A DNA stretch of 32,739 bases from Microcystis aeruginosa LEGE 91341 (GCF_015206885.1 NZ_JADEXY010000038.1:1-32739), one strand, 5' to 3'; shown: positions 19,078 through 26,242, counted from the stretch's first letter. A program made the numbers and translations. Notes: generated by a model from the sequence alone, not told the origin.

Positions 19078-19683
19078 ATGTCGGAACGTCAATTCTTAAA
19101 ATTACTTTTTTACTTACTTCTTTTTTCTACAGGCATTGTCGGGCTTTCTGTCCTCTTGTTATCGGGAGTAGCTATTTACCGTTTGGAATCTGAACCAAAG
19201 ACAGAGAACCACAGTCAAATATATGACATGGCTACTCGATCAATAAACCTAACTGAAAAGATATTATTGTTGTTAGGGGGAGGTACCACTCTCATCGGAG
19301 GACTTCGAGAAATTCAGTTAAATCGTAGTAAATCTGGTCATGAGTTCCTGTTAGGCACTATTTTAGATAAGGCACTAAAAATAAGAAATCAATTAGCAAG
19401 ATACGGTTACGATATTTATAGCAATAGTGGACAGTGTCCAAATACAGCAATGACTACGGGAAATGATAAATACCTAATTATCTCATTCCTCAATTACTTA
19501 GATTATATGTGTATCGCTCTTGATAAGGAAATAATAGATGAAGAATTAGTTAAGGACTCTGCCAAATATTTAATATTAAAATCATGGTTTTATTTTCAGC
19601 CAGCCATAAAGGAATTTCGTAATAATGCAAATGCACCAGATGCTTGGAAATCAATAGAGGAAAAGTTTAATCTATGGAGGTGA
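19078..19683 (+). CDS. Membrane-anchored protein, unknown
   Basis: 201 residues. An N-terminal helix (LLFYLLLFSTGIVGLSVLLL, ~10-30) and a possible second one (ITEKILLLLGGGTTLIGGL-like, ~62-80) are followed by a soluble helical domain of ~120 residues. The pattern resembles small bitopic proteins with a DUF4760-like cytoplasmic helical domain, but I cannot assign a family. A GGGGA-containing ribosome binding site lies ~13 bp upstream of the ATG. Convergent with the OmpA-like gene. Confidence 0.6.
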   Translation: MSERQFLKLLFYLLLFSTGIVGLSVLLLSGVAIYRLESEPKTENHSQIYDMATRSINLTEKILLLLGGGTTLIGGLREIQLNRSKSGHEFLLGTILDKALKIRNQLARYGYDIYSNSGQCPNTAMTTGNDKYLIISFLNYLDYMCIALDKEIIDEELVKDSAKYLILKSWFYFQPAIKEFRNNANAPDAWKSIEEKFNLWR

Positions 19684-19738
19684 GAAACCTCAGCACAATA
19701 GGGGAGTCATACTAATTATTGGAGATGTTTAATCAAAC

Positions 19739-20470
19739 TTACTTTGGCTTTGGGCAATCTTTCTGTTCGTTTGTGATCTCTATTTCTGCCAGTCGATTCT
19801 CAGGCTCTCGAATCTCATCATCTGTATGAGAATGATGTTTATATTCTCCCAATGGACAGGGCTTAATCCGATCACGAGAGATTTTTTCATCAACTAAAAT
19901 ATCGATGACAGCATTACACCGCTTTTCGGAAAGACTAAAGTTAAAGGATTCTTTGCCTACTCGATCGGCGTAGCAGTAAATAAAAACCATTTTAGATTTG
20001 TTTTGATCTGCAAATTGGATTGCTCGCCCAATTTTTACTCTACCAGCAGGTGTTACTTGAGCTTCGTTAAATTCAAAGTGGACTGTAAAATCCGGTTGTG
20101 GCTGGTTATCTTGTCTGGAAATTACCAGTAATCTAGCGAGTTGCAAGATAAGTTTAAAGATTAGTTCTAAAGTTCTATTTTCATCACCTGTTTTCATATC
20201 TATTTTTATTTGGGCAATGAGAACTTTTATATTTGCAATAAGAGCTTCTACTTCCTTGTCAGGAAAAGGGGGGTTAACCGATGTCGGTTGATATTTTAGT
20301 ATTTGGTTGGAAATGTCATAATTCAATTTTAATAAATAAATCGTGGATGGCACTAATAATATTCCGACAATTAGCCCACCCCATTTAGCTAATATTCCGA
20401 CAATTAGCCCACCCCATTTAGAAATTGACGCAACCCGTTTTAACATTGATTTTACTGGCAATTTTTGCAT
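19739..20470 (-). CDS. OmpA-like domain protein with one membrane anchor
   Basis: 243 residues. An N-terminal hydrophobic anchor (~18-50) is followed by a predicted helical linker and a C-terminal OmpA/MotB-type peptidoglycan-binding domain (~135-240): FEFNEAQVTPAGRVKIGRA, then YCYADRVGKESFNFSLSEKR, and NRLAEIEI near the end. The anchor contains an exact tandem duplication of 11 residues (KWGGLIVGIL plus one) produced by a 33-bp DNA repeat. It may tether an envelope complex to peptidoglycan; the partner is unknown. A 23-residue C-terminal gene remnant ends immediately upstream (stop inside GGGCTTTGAACTATG), suggesting a lost upstream operon gene. Confidence 0.72.
   Translation of the reverse strand: MQKLPVKSMLKRVASISKWGGLIVGILAKWGGLIVGILLVPSTIYLLKLNYDISNQILKYQPTSVNPPFPDKEVEALIANIKVLIAQIKIDMKTGDENRTLELIFKLILQLARLLVISRQDNQPQPDFTVHFEFNEAQVTPAGRVKIGRAIQFADQNKSKMVFIYCYADRVGKESFNFSLSEKRCNAVIDILVDEKISRDRIKPCPLGEYKHHSHTDDEIREPENRLAEIEITNEQKDCPKPK
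20357..20422. repeat. 33-bp tandem duplication inside a coding region
   Basis: Two adjacent copies (20357-20389, 20390-20422) of a 33-bp unit, starting TAATATTCCGACAATTAGCC, are identical over at least 32 bases. The period is a multiple of three, so the frame of the OmpA-like gene is kept and its membrane anchor is lengthened by 11 residues. Identity at DNA level indicates a recent event. Confidence 0.9.
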
Positions 20471-21314
20471 AGTTCAAAGCCCTACCTTCGGCTGAATAAT
20501 CTTCGCCGCCACTGTCCCCACCGCAAACTGCTCTTTGAGGACAGTGATCGCACTTTAAATTCAAAAACACGCCATCGCCGTACCCGCCAAACCGACCTGC
20601 TAATAGTCAGGAAAAGCGACAAAAGGCTCTAATTATCTCCCTCTTATTCACCTAATCTTACTCTATCTCCGATAATCTCAACAAATGAGGCTGTTTTCAT
20701 AAAATTTAACGGTTAGCCGACAATGAATCGCAGAAATATCCAGCGATCGCTAAAGTGTTTAACAAAAGAAATTGTAATCCTATCGATTTTGACCGCGCCA
20801 CTATCCAAAGGAATAGATTAGATTTCTTGCAAAGACCAATGAGAGTAAATTACCGAGTAATCACCCGAACTTTTTCCTTATCGGTAAAGATCGGGTGATT
20901 TGCATATTCTTGCCATTCCTAATACATCCGAGATCGCCCGTCCCGTCTTATCTATCTTTAGTTATAGGCCGACATTCCGCACATCTTCATATACTTTTAT
21001 ATATTTTTACATTCCCCAAGATGTTTTGACGAAAAACCTTCATTGTAGAAACTACTATTGAGAACATTTTCAATAATTGATTTTTTTCTGAGAAAAAAAA
21101 TTACAATTCTTCACCTTGATAAAAATCTATCATTGTAGCTATAATCCTTACTGGCAAAGGGTTTTAAGCAATATATTAGTAAAAATTATCAATTGAATAT
21201 TAAGAAGTGCGGAAAGTGAGTTCAACAAGGTTTTTAGATTTATTCAGCAAACCCTGACTATCCCCGTACAATTATCAGCATATCGATCATAAACCTTGAG
21301 ATAGGTTACACGCC
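20471..21314. other. Long non-coding gap with gene debris and hairpin
   Basis: About 840 bp with no intact gene. At 20471-20550 the minus strand reads the C-terminus of a lost gene (VLKEQFAVGTVAAKIIQPKV, stop just before the OmpA-like start). A 10-bp inverted repeat AATCACCCGA (20859-20868) and TCGGGTGATT (20891-20900) forms a hairpin with a 22-nt loop. A 33-bp inverted-repeat partner of the element at 22488 lies at 21223-21255. The rest is AT-rich and I see nothing else in it. Confidence 0.5.
21223..21255 (-). repeat. 33-bp repeat, inverted copy of the 22488 element end
   Basis: It reads CAACAAGGTTTTTAGATTTA and so on to CAGCAAACCCT, the reverse complement of 22488-22520 with one mismatch. 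The two copies face each other across the 374-residue gene at 21315-22439. Confidence 0.85.
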
Positions 21315-22439
21315 ATGAGCGAATACCAATATTACGAATTCCAAGCTATCGATCGCCACCTCACCCAAGAGGAAAGGGCTGCCATAGGCGAGCTATCGAG
21401 CCGCGTCAAACCGACGGCAACGAGTGCCAGTTTCAACTATAGTTACGGCAATTTTCGGGGGGATCCCAAACAGGTACTAGCTCGGTATTTCGATATCATG
21501 TACTACATCGCCAACTGGGGAACACAGCAATTAATGTTTCGTTTTCCCACATCCCTGATCAACCGAGAAGCAATTGAACTTTACTGTATCGATAATTATA
21601 TCAGCTTATCTTTTGCGGGAGATTGGGCAATTTTAGATTGGGAATTTAGTCAAGAAGAAGGTTTTAATGACTGGATAGAAGGAGAAGGGATTCTATCGGA
21701 ATTGATAGGATTACGCCAAGAAATTCTCCAGCAAGACTATCGAGGATTATATTTAGCCTGGCTGAAAGCTATTGACTTATCCGAGGGATATATAGACATC
21801 GATAAGACCCAACTAGAACCTCCTTTACCCCCCGGACTAAATCAACTTTCTGCATCTCAAAAGGCTTTTACAGAAATCTTTGAATTGGACGAACACTTAT
21901 TAAATGTTGCTTGTGCATCCAGTGGTAAACTAACAACTATCTCGGAGCAAACTTGGCAACAAGCTATTAGCCAATTATCGGCTTCTGAACGTCAAGATTT
22001 CCTATTAAGATTGGCTAAAGGAGAACTGAATTTATCTGCTAAATTCAAACAAAAGCTGTCTCAATTAATCCCTACTTCTCCCCCCTCTAACCAGCCTCGA
22101 CGCACGATCCAAGAACTTCTTGAGGCTGCTTCTGAGGAAGGAAAAAAGGCAGAAAAACGGCAACAACAAGAAGCAGAAGCCAAGCGAATTGAGGAACTAC
22201 AAGCTTTAGCTAAAAGGGAAGCGCAAGTTTGGCAGCAAGTCGAGTCCCTAATTCAGAAAGCCCAGTCTAAATCCTACGATGAGGCTGTTAAATTGTTGGT
22301 CAAATTAAGAGATTTAGCCGAATATCAAAACAGCTTGCCCGTTTTCCAAGAGCGCCTGAACCAGATTTACGAACAGTACAGTAACCGGTCTGGGTTGAAG
22401 AGGAGGTTACAGGAAATAGGACTTACCGACAGTAAGTGA
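21315..22439 (+). CDS. Conserved-type hypothetical protein with coiled coil
   Basis: 374 residues. The N-terminal ~190 residues start MSEYQYYEFQAIDRHLT and contain YFDIMYYIANWGTQQLMFRF, features I associate with a hypothetical family often encoded beside a SWIM zinc-finger gene in other bacteria; that is recollection, and no such partner is seen here. Residues ~270-310 form a charged coiled coil (EEGKKAEKRQQQEAEAKR), and the C-terminus is helical (EAVKLLVKLRDLAEYQNSL). No catalytic motif recognised. The gene stands alone between inverted 33-bp repeats, suggesting transfer or repeat-mediated capture. Confidence 0.65.
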   Translation: MSEYQYYEFQAIDRHLTQEERAAIGELSSRVKPTATSASFNYSYGNFRGDPKQVLARYFDIMYYIANWGTQQLMFRFPTSLINREAIELYCIDNYISLSFAGDWAILDWEFSQEEGFNDWIEGEGILSELIGLRQEILQQDYRGLYLAWLKAIDLSEGYIDIDKTQLEPPLPPGLNQLSASQKAFTEIFELDEHLLNVACASSGKLTTISEQTWQQAISQLSASERQDFLLRLAKGELNLSAKFKQKLSQLIPTSPPSNQPRRTIQELLEAASEEGKKAEKRQQQEAEAKRIEELQALAKREAQVWQQVESLIQKAQSKSYDEAVKLLVKLRDLAEYQNSLPVFQERLNQIYEQYSNRSGLKRRLQEIGLTDSK

Positions 22440-22487
22440 ATCGCTCTTGAATTTTCTATTTCTTTGTGTTTTCATGCAGCACTAATT

Positions 22488-22758
22488 AGGGCTTGCTGAA
22501 TAAATCTAAAAACCTTGTTGGGTAAGACTTTTAGACTTTTTGTCAATCAAAAAGTACCAGTTCTGGGAGGGATCGGGGGGAAAATTCCGGGACTTTTTCC
22601 CTGAAAATTAGGTAATTTACCAGATGAAAATGGGTAAAAACCCACACCCCACACCCGTTCGGCGGTTCGGCTGAGCTCACCGTCGAAGCCTGAGCTCACG
22701 GCCGAAGCCCACACCCCACACCCTGTCCCCACGAAAAACTTTTTCAGCAAGCCCTAAC
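22488..22758. mobile_element. MITE-like element with AGGGCTTGCTGAA termini
   Basis: The left end AGGGCTTGCTGAA (22488-22500) and right end TTCAGCAAGCCCT (22743-22755) are perfect 13-bp terminal inverted repeats; the interior ~240 bp has no credible gene. Inside are an 8-bp hairpin (ACTTTTTG/CAAAAAGT, 22535-22556) and GC-rich repeats containing CCCACACCCCACACCC twice and GAGCTCAC twice. No clear target duplication is seen. Related half-elements occur at 21223-21255 and 32072-32277. Confidence 0.7.
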
Positions 22759-22764
22759 TAGAGA

Positions 22765-23136
22765 CTATGACAAAGGTTTAATTGTCACTAATCCCCCAGC
22801 AAAACCCTGAATATTCAACTCATAGCCCTCAAGTAAACCCATACCAACTAATGGCTCTGTCTCTGACTCATTGATTTCAATAGATTTGATCTGACCATCC
22901 CAGATCACAGTTGCCTCAAATACGTTAAACATACAGAGGCTTCCATCGCCCAAGATTCCCTCTTCTTGCATATACCACGTTAATCCTAGTGTTGTAATGA
23001 TAGCGGAAGGCAACGTGAGAAATCCAGTGTAACCAGTGTCAATAACTGCTTTAATCGCTTGCCTCTGGTGATTTTCGCCTAGCACTACGAATTGAATAAT
23101 TGCTTCTCGGCGCGAATTGACGCTCCCCATCATCAT
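22765..23136 (-). CDS. Clan AA retropepsin-like aspartic protease
   Basis: 123 residues. KAVIDTGYTGFLTLP carries the catalytic Asp-Thr-Gly of single-domain (retropepsin-like) aspartic proteases, followed by the hydrophobic strand pattern expected for the fold (PLVGMGLLEGYEL near the end). Such proteases work as homodimers. Its ATG overlaps the stop of the upstream 91-residue gene (23133-23136, ATGA), so the two are translationally coupled. This two-gene arrangement recurs in cyanobacteria and is often annotated beside toxin-antitoxin loci; its role is not known to me. Confidence 0.8.
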   Translation of the reverse strand: MMMGSVNSRREAIIQFVVLGENHQRQAIKAVIDTGYTGFLTLPSAIITTLGLTWYMQEEGILGDGSLCMFNVFEATVIWDGQIKSIEINESETEPLVGMGLLEGYELNIQGFAGGLVTIKPLS

Positions 23137-23408
23137 GGCAACACACTGGGGGAACGAAAGCCAAAACGATGGACGGCACGGTGTCCAATGCGAATACCAA
23201 ATATTTGTGCATCAGGAAAACGTATTAACAGTTGTTTAGCAGCTGTTAGGCTGTCGTCAGCCACTTCAAAAGCCCCTGTTTCGATGTCTATTGCTACAAT
23301 CTTCCCATGATTCCCTTCCTCGATTTGGGAGCGTACCTGAGATTCATAGACTTCGTGTCCACGTCGGGCAAATTCTTCTTTGCTGTAGCGGGGTTGTCGA
23401 ACTGTCAT
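23133..23408 (-). CDS. Small partner protein of the aspartic protease
   Basis: 91 residues, soluble. The N-terminus is basic and helical (YSKEEFARRGHEVYESQVRS); the middle has KIVAIDIETGAFEVADDSLT and the C-terminus RIGHRAVHRFGFRS. No cofactor or DNA-binding motif is certain. It is the first gene of the ATGA-coupled pair with the aspartic protease and resembles small proteins that precede this protease in other cyanobacteria. It could be substrate, regulator or antitoxin-like partner; that is speculation. Confidence 0.7.
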   Translation of the reverse strand: MTVRQPRYSKEEFARRGHEVYESQVRSQIEEGNHGKIVAIDIETGAFEVADDSLTAAKQLLIRFPDAQIFGIRIGHRAVHRFGFRSPSVLP

Positions 23409-23529
23409 TGAAGCGACCCTGTGGCAACTTTTGCCCCTCTATTTTAACCTAAACATTGGGAATCTTCGCTAACATTCCTCAACTGGGCCCACAAGAGCAG
23501 CACCGCACCTAACCTCACAGTTTCAATAA

Positions 23530-23601
23530 ATGTGCATGGTGCGTTCCCCAAAATCGATCGCTGGAGCAGTAGGACTTGCATTAGAGAACGCACCCTACAA
23601 G
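23530..23601. repeat. Interspersed repeat, second GTGCATGGTGCGTT copy
   Basis: Same ends as 13849-13913 (TGTGCATGGTGCGTTCCCC and GAACGCACCCTAC) with a different middle part. It is followed by AAGATCGGCGATCGCAC, a trailer also found after other GCACCCTAC repeats in this region. Confidence 0.7.
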
Positions 23602-23676
23602 ATCGGCGATCGCACTCTGTACCGTCCGCACCCTACGGCGATTGCGTACTGCTAGGCAGCGCCTTCGGCATCGCAC

Positions 23677-23883
23677 TTATTGACCTCGCCCTGGCTTACA
23701 GTCGGCAAAACTTAATGCTTCTGTGTCTAAAAAACTGGCGATCGCCATCTCAAGAATCGCTTCAACGGGATAATCAATTTCAGTAGCGCGAGCAATCAAA
23801 GCATCCTGAATCCAGTCTGGTAAGCGTCTTAAAATAATTTCTGCATCAGTGGACGAGATTTGCTCTGAAAGTTTCGCTTGCAT
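23677..23883 (-). CDS. Small helical protein coupled to a GIY-YIG gene
   Basis: 68 residues, predicted helical (AEIILRRLPDWIQDALIARA, then EAILEMAIASFLDTEAL), similar in size and style to ribbon-helix-helix antitoxins but without a recognisable beta strand. It starts 3 bp after the GIY-YIG stop codon, so the two form one transcription unit. The C-terminal tail (CKPGRGQ) runs into repeat sequence and may be altered. Function unknown. Confidence 0.55.
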   Translation of the reverse strand: MQAKLSEQISSTDAEIILRRLPDWIQDALIARATEIDYPVEAILEMAIASFLDTEALSFADCKPGRGQ

Positions 23884-23886
23884 GGG

Positions 23887-24297
23887 TTAGGACTCCATAG
23901 GAATTGGGACATTATACGGTGGCTCAGTCGCTCTCAAAATGATCGCCTCTAATTCTAATAGTAGCGCAGGGTTTTTCCAGTAAGGTATTGTCTGCACCGC
24001 TAGGCGCACATCTTCGCTGTTGTATTGATCCAGCCAAGCCCACAAAAAAGCTTTGTGTCCACCCTTAAAACGACCTCGTAAACTTTTGGTTTTACCAATG
24101 TAAAGCAATCCCTGAGATCTATGCCTGACTGCGTAAATGCCAGGAAAATCAGGAATGTCGCTAAAATCCCGGCTCAAGGGTTGGCATTGCTCAAAGGGAG
24201 TAAAGGCAATTGCATCCAAGACGCTTTTTGCTTGGTTTTGTATTTCAGAGTTGTTCGTTGGCACGGAAGGCAGATTGTCGGTTGTCGAACCGATCAT
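23887..24297 (-). CDS. GIY-YIG nuclease-domain protein
   Basis: 136 residues. The C-terminal ~85 residues are a GIY-YIG domain: PGIYAVRHRSQGLLYIGKT supplies the two tyrosine-bearing strands, SLRGRFKGGH carries the conserved Arg, and LEAIILRATEPPYN carries the metal-binding Glu and the terminal Asn. The N-terminal ~50 residues look disordered or helical. Small stand-alone GIY-YIG proteins are found in mobile, repair and defence contexts. Here it precedes a 68-residue protein with 3-bp spacing in a toxin-antitoxin-rich region, so a toxin-like nuclease is possible but unproven. Confidence 0.78.
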   Translation of the reverse strand: MIGSTTDNLPSVPTNNSEIQNQAKSVLDAIAFTPFEQCQPLSRDFSDIPDFPGIYAVRHRSQGLLYIGKTKSLRGRFKGGHKAFLWAWLDQYNSEDVRLAVQTIPYWKNPALLLELEAIILRATEPPYNVPIPMES

Positions 24298-24406
24298 GCC
24301 ACAGAAAAAGATGCTTTACATTTCATTAACGATCAGAACGATCACATTGTGTTATGCCCGATCGCCTTGGCAATCACTTAATCTTGGCGATCGATATGAT
24401 ATAGCC

Positions 24407-24480
24407 TGTGTTAGCGTCAGCGTAACGCACGGATTTTGAACATTAGATAAGGTGCGTTACATTTCATTAACACACCCTAC
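24407..24480. repeat. GTGCGTTACATTTCATTAAC repeat, single copy
   Basis: A 74-bp copy of the element that is tandemly repeated at 26507-26940: TGTGTTAGCGTCAGCGTAAC at the left, GGTGCGTTACATTTCATTAA at the right, ending CACACCCTAC. Partial right-hand copies are at 24702-24741 and 25379-25416. Confidence 0.85.
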
Positions 24481-24544
24481 AAGAGCGGCGATCTCCCCGT
24501 TAACGCTCCTTGCGCCTATCTGTTTTGGCTCTGATTGCGTCCTT

Positions 24545-24695
24545 GTTCCCCGCTTCAGCCTCTAGATTTCCGAGTCCAGTCACTGGGGGCAGGTCGGGAG
24601 TCACTGTGTCCCTTACAGGGTAGGTCTTTCACCTACATCCTTTTTGTCAGTTATGCTGTTTTATCAGCACTCTAGGCTATTTATTCCCCTAGAAA
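24545..24695 (-). ncRNA. Candidate structured RNA, hairpin-dense segment
   Basis: Within ~120 bp lie five short hairpins: CCAGT/ACTGG (24576-24586), CCCT/AGGG (24610-24620), GTAGGT/ACCTAC with a 5-nt loop (24620-24636), TGCTG/CAGCA (24654-24669) and TCTAGG/CCTAGA (24671-24693). Such density suggests a folded RNA. Read on the minus strand, the series is followed by a 42-codon frame with no start (ending at 24500, containing NLEAEAGNKDAIRAKTDRRK). The arrangement recalls RNAs linked to transposon nucleases (HEARO/IscB or TnpB guide RNAs) left behind after loss of the protein gene, but I cannot identify the family. Confidence 0.35.
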
Positions 24696-24701
24696 CGAAT
24701 C

Positions 24702-24741
24702 GCACCGTTACACTTCGTTAACGCACCCTACAAGAGCGGCG
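24702..24741. repeat. Partial GCGTTA...TAACGCACCCTAC repeat
   Basis: The right-hand half of the same repeat family, here GTTACACTTCGTTAACGCAC followed by CCTACAAGAGCGGCG. It lies between the candidate RNA and hicB. Confidence 0.7.
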
Positions 24742-24802
24742 TGCTGCTACGCAGTGCCTTCGGCATCACACTGGTTCTAGAACATAAAATGTTAATATTT
24801 GA

Positions 24803-25060
24803 ATGAAACAACCAAATAGTTATCGAGCAATGATTATGGTTAAACCACAAGCTGAATCCAGCCGTAAAGTACTTCTCTATCCTGGTGAGGATAGTTACTT
24901 TGTTGTCGAAGTTCCTAGTTTGCCAGGATGTATTAGCCAGGGAAAAACTCGTGAGGAGGCTCTAGCCAATATTGAAGAGGCAATCGCTCTGTATATCGAA
25001 GTTTTACAGGATCGGGGTGAACCTGTTCCCAATGATACGGTTGAGGTCATTCTGGTATGA
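24803..25060 (+). CDS. hicB: HicB-family antitoxin
   Basis: 85 residues. The partial RNase-H-like HicB fold is recognisable: FVVEVPSLPGCISQGKTREE, then ALANIEEAIALYIEVLQDRG. The N-terminal ~25 residues are longer than in the shortest HicB proteins; the ATG at 24803 has no strong ribosome binding site. It overlaps hicA by 4 bp (ATGA). HicB neutralises the HicA mRNA interferase by direct binding and usually autoregulates the operon. Confidence 0.88.
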   Translation: MKQPNSYRAMIMVKPQAESSRKVLLYPGEDSYFVVEVPSLPGCISQGKTREEALANIEEAIALYIEVLQDRGEPVPNDTVEVILV

Positions 25061-25278
25061 GTAAATTACGTGTTATCTCAGGCGCAGAATGTGTAAAAGC
25101 ACTTGAGCAAATAGGCTTTGCCGTAGAGCGTCAGCGTGGAAGTCACATGATTTTAGCACGTGAAGCTCCCAAAACAACAGTCTCGGTACCAGATCATAAA
25201 GAACTAGATCGAGGTACTTTACGCGCAATTATTCGGCAAGTCGGCTTGAGCGTTGACGAATTTGTTGAGCTTTTATAA
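25057..25278 (+). CDS. hicA: HicA-family mRNA interferase toxin
   Basis: 73 residues with the double-stranded-RNA-binding-like HicA fold. The catalytic His is in RQRGSHMIL, and VPDHKELDRGTLRAIIRQVG is the conserved C-terminal half. The order is antitoxin first, toxin second, with a 4-bp overlap. It probably cleaves mRNA when HicB is degraded. It is transcribed opposite to the neighbouring BrnTA module. Confidence 0.92.
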   Translation: MSKLRVISGAECVKALEQIGFAVERQRGSHMILAREAPKTTVSVPDHKELDRGTLRAIIRQVGLSVDEFVELL

Positions 25279-25378
25279 AGCATTTTACTATGGGATTACA
25301 CTCCCACAGATAATTCAGAATTTTCCGGTTCTAGAGCAACCCATAAAATTGTCGGCATAAACCTGCAAAATATCATCG

Positions 25379-25416
25379 GTACGTTACATTTCATTAACCC
25401 ACCCTACCAGAGCGGC
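25379..25416. repeat. Partial GTTACATTTCATTAAC repeat
   Basis: GGTACGTTACATTTCATTAA followed by CCCACCCTACCAGAGCGG, a right-hand half copy of the family, between hicA and the attC-like site. Confidence 0.7.
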
Positions 25417-25457
25417 GATCACTACAATCGGAACGATCGCACTTGACGCGCTGGTCG

Positions 25458-25543
25458 GCATAACGTCTCAAATCAGCGGCGGCAGATATCCTCGAACTCA
25501 GCGCCAGCGGCTTTCAACCGTCCGCTGCATTTGAATGTTAGCC
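25458..25543 (-). other. attC-like integron recombination site after brnA
   Basis: 86 bp. The outer boxes are GCATAAC (25458-25464) and GTTAGCC (25537-25543). Inside, TCAAAT (25468-25473) pairs with ATTTGA (25529-25534), CAGCGG (25474-25479) with CCGCTG (25522-25527) and CGG (25480-25482) with CCG (25518-25520). Two bases on one arm, C25528 and T25521, stay unpaired. This is the layout of an attC site: R and L boxes with extrahelical bases and a variable loop. The arm with extra bases marks the minus strand as the attC top strand, the strand of brnTA, whose stop lies 13 bp before the box. R boxes deviate at one or two positions from the RYYYAAC/GTTRRRY consensus. Confidence 0.72.
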
Positions 25544-25556
25544 CTCTGCAAGCACT

Positions 25557-25814
25557 TCATCGCTCAATGCGCTCAAGTTCTTCACGAACAACTCTGCGTA
25601 GGGTTTCTTCCAAAGGCTCACGGCTTTGCTGAATATACTGGTGCAATGCTTCATTAATAAGGGTTTGGTAGTTTCCTCCACCTGCTAAATGAACTTGCTC
25701 ACGAAACCACGCTAAAACCTCATCATCTAACCGGATTGTGATACGAGTTTTTCCAGGTGGTATTGGATCGATCGCCCCTCGTTTACCCTGACTAAAATCA
25801 TATTCCGCTTCCAT
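25557..25814 (-). CDS. brnA: BrnA-family antitoxin
   Basis: 85 residues. A ribbon-helix-helix DNA-binding segment is visible: TRITIRLDDEVLAWFREQVH followed by GGNYQTLINEALHQYI. It starts 2 bp after brnT and binds the BrnT toxin and its own promoter in known systems. The charged C-terminal tail (EETLRRVVREELERIER) is longer than in some BrnA proteins. An attC-like site follows its stop codon by 13 bp. Confidence 0.85.
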   Translation of the reverse strand: MEAEYDFSQGKRGAIDPIPPGKTRITIRLDDEVLAWFREQVHLAGGGNYQTLINEALHQYIQQSREPLEETLRRVVREELERIER

Positions 25815-25816
25815 AA

Positions 25817-26083
25817 TTATCCTTCCTCATACTGTTGTCGTTCTTGCCGAGTTGCTTTGCGGGCGGAGATGATCCGAGTTTCATCGTCCCGTATCGTGTA
25901 AACAACCACTAAAACCCTGCCAAAAGCATCGACACCGATTGTGACAAACTGTTCCTCACCAAACCGTTCGTCTGGAATGGTAATTGCCAGATCATCTGAA
26001 AAAACCGATACTGCATCAGCAAAGTCAATACCGTGCTTGCGAAGATTGGTTGCTGCCTTGTCTCTATTCCATTGGTAAGCCAT
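25817..26083 (-). CDS. brnT: BrnT-family ribonuclease toxin
   Basis: 88 residues from ATG 26083: AYQWNRDKAATNLRKHGIDF is the family N-terminus, and TRIISARKATRQERQQYEEG its C-terminal signature with the conserved Arg. It is a RelE-like ribonuclease in known systems. A GTG at 26101 would add six residues, but a perfect TATAAT (26088-26093, minus strand) lies between the two starts, so the ATG is preferred and the mRNA may be leaderless. Confidence 0.88.
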   Translation of the reverse strand: MAYQWNRDKAATNLRKHGIDFADAVSVFSDDLAITIPDERFGEEQFVTIGVDAFGRVLVVVYTIRDDETRIISARKATRQERQQYEEG

Positions 26084-26087
26084 CTCA

Positions 26088-26114
26088 ATTATAGTATGCA
26101 CATCTGTACATACT
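26088..26114 (-). promoter_or_regulatory. brnTA promoter with palindromic operator
   Basis: On the minus strand TATAAT (26093 to 26088) is a consensus -10 box five bases from the brnT ATG. Overlapping and just upstream is the palindrome AGTATG (26093-26098) ... CATACT (26109-26114), placed where BrnA would be expected to bind and autorepress. The -35 region is weak. Confidence 0.5.
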
Positions 26115-26242
26115 ACCAGCAGTAAACTCTTTTCGTGCTCGTTGACTCTGTAAATTACTGTAAGCTTTTGGCTTGCCAGATAACCTTAGTGGTCAACTTA
26201 GCTTTGACTGAAGATTGTATCAGAATCATTAATCCTCAACCT

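Noticed and set aside
19739-20470. OmpA-like gene as ZorB of a Zorya defence system
   Set aside because: No MotA-like ZorA, helicase or nuclease partner is nearby, and the membrane segment lacks a clear MotB proton-channel Asp.
22547-22750. 67-codon minus-strand frame inside the MITE
   Set aside because: It is made of simple GC-rich repeats inside an element with terminal inverted repeats; not protein-like.
23505-23516. ACCTAAC upstream of the aspartic protease pair as a cassette boundary
   Set aside because: It matches RYYYAAC, but no palindromic partner or stem is present on either side.
24337-24360. GTTATGC at 24351 as a further attC box
   Set aside because: No complementary R box or stem blocks within 150 bp; the core heptamer alone is not evidence.
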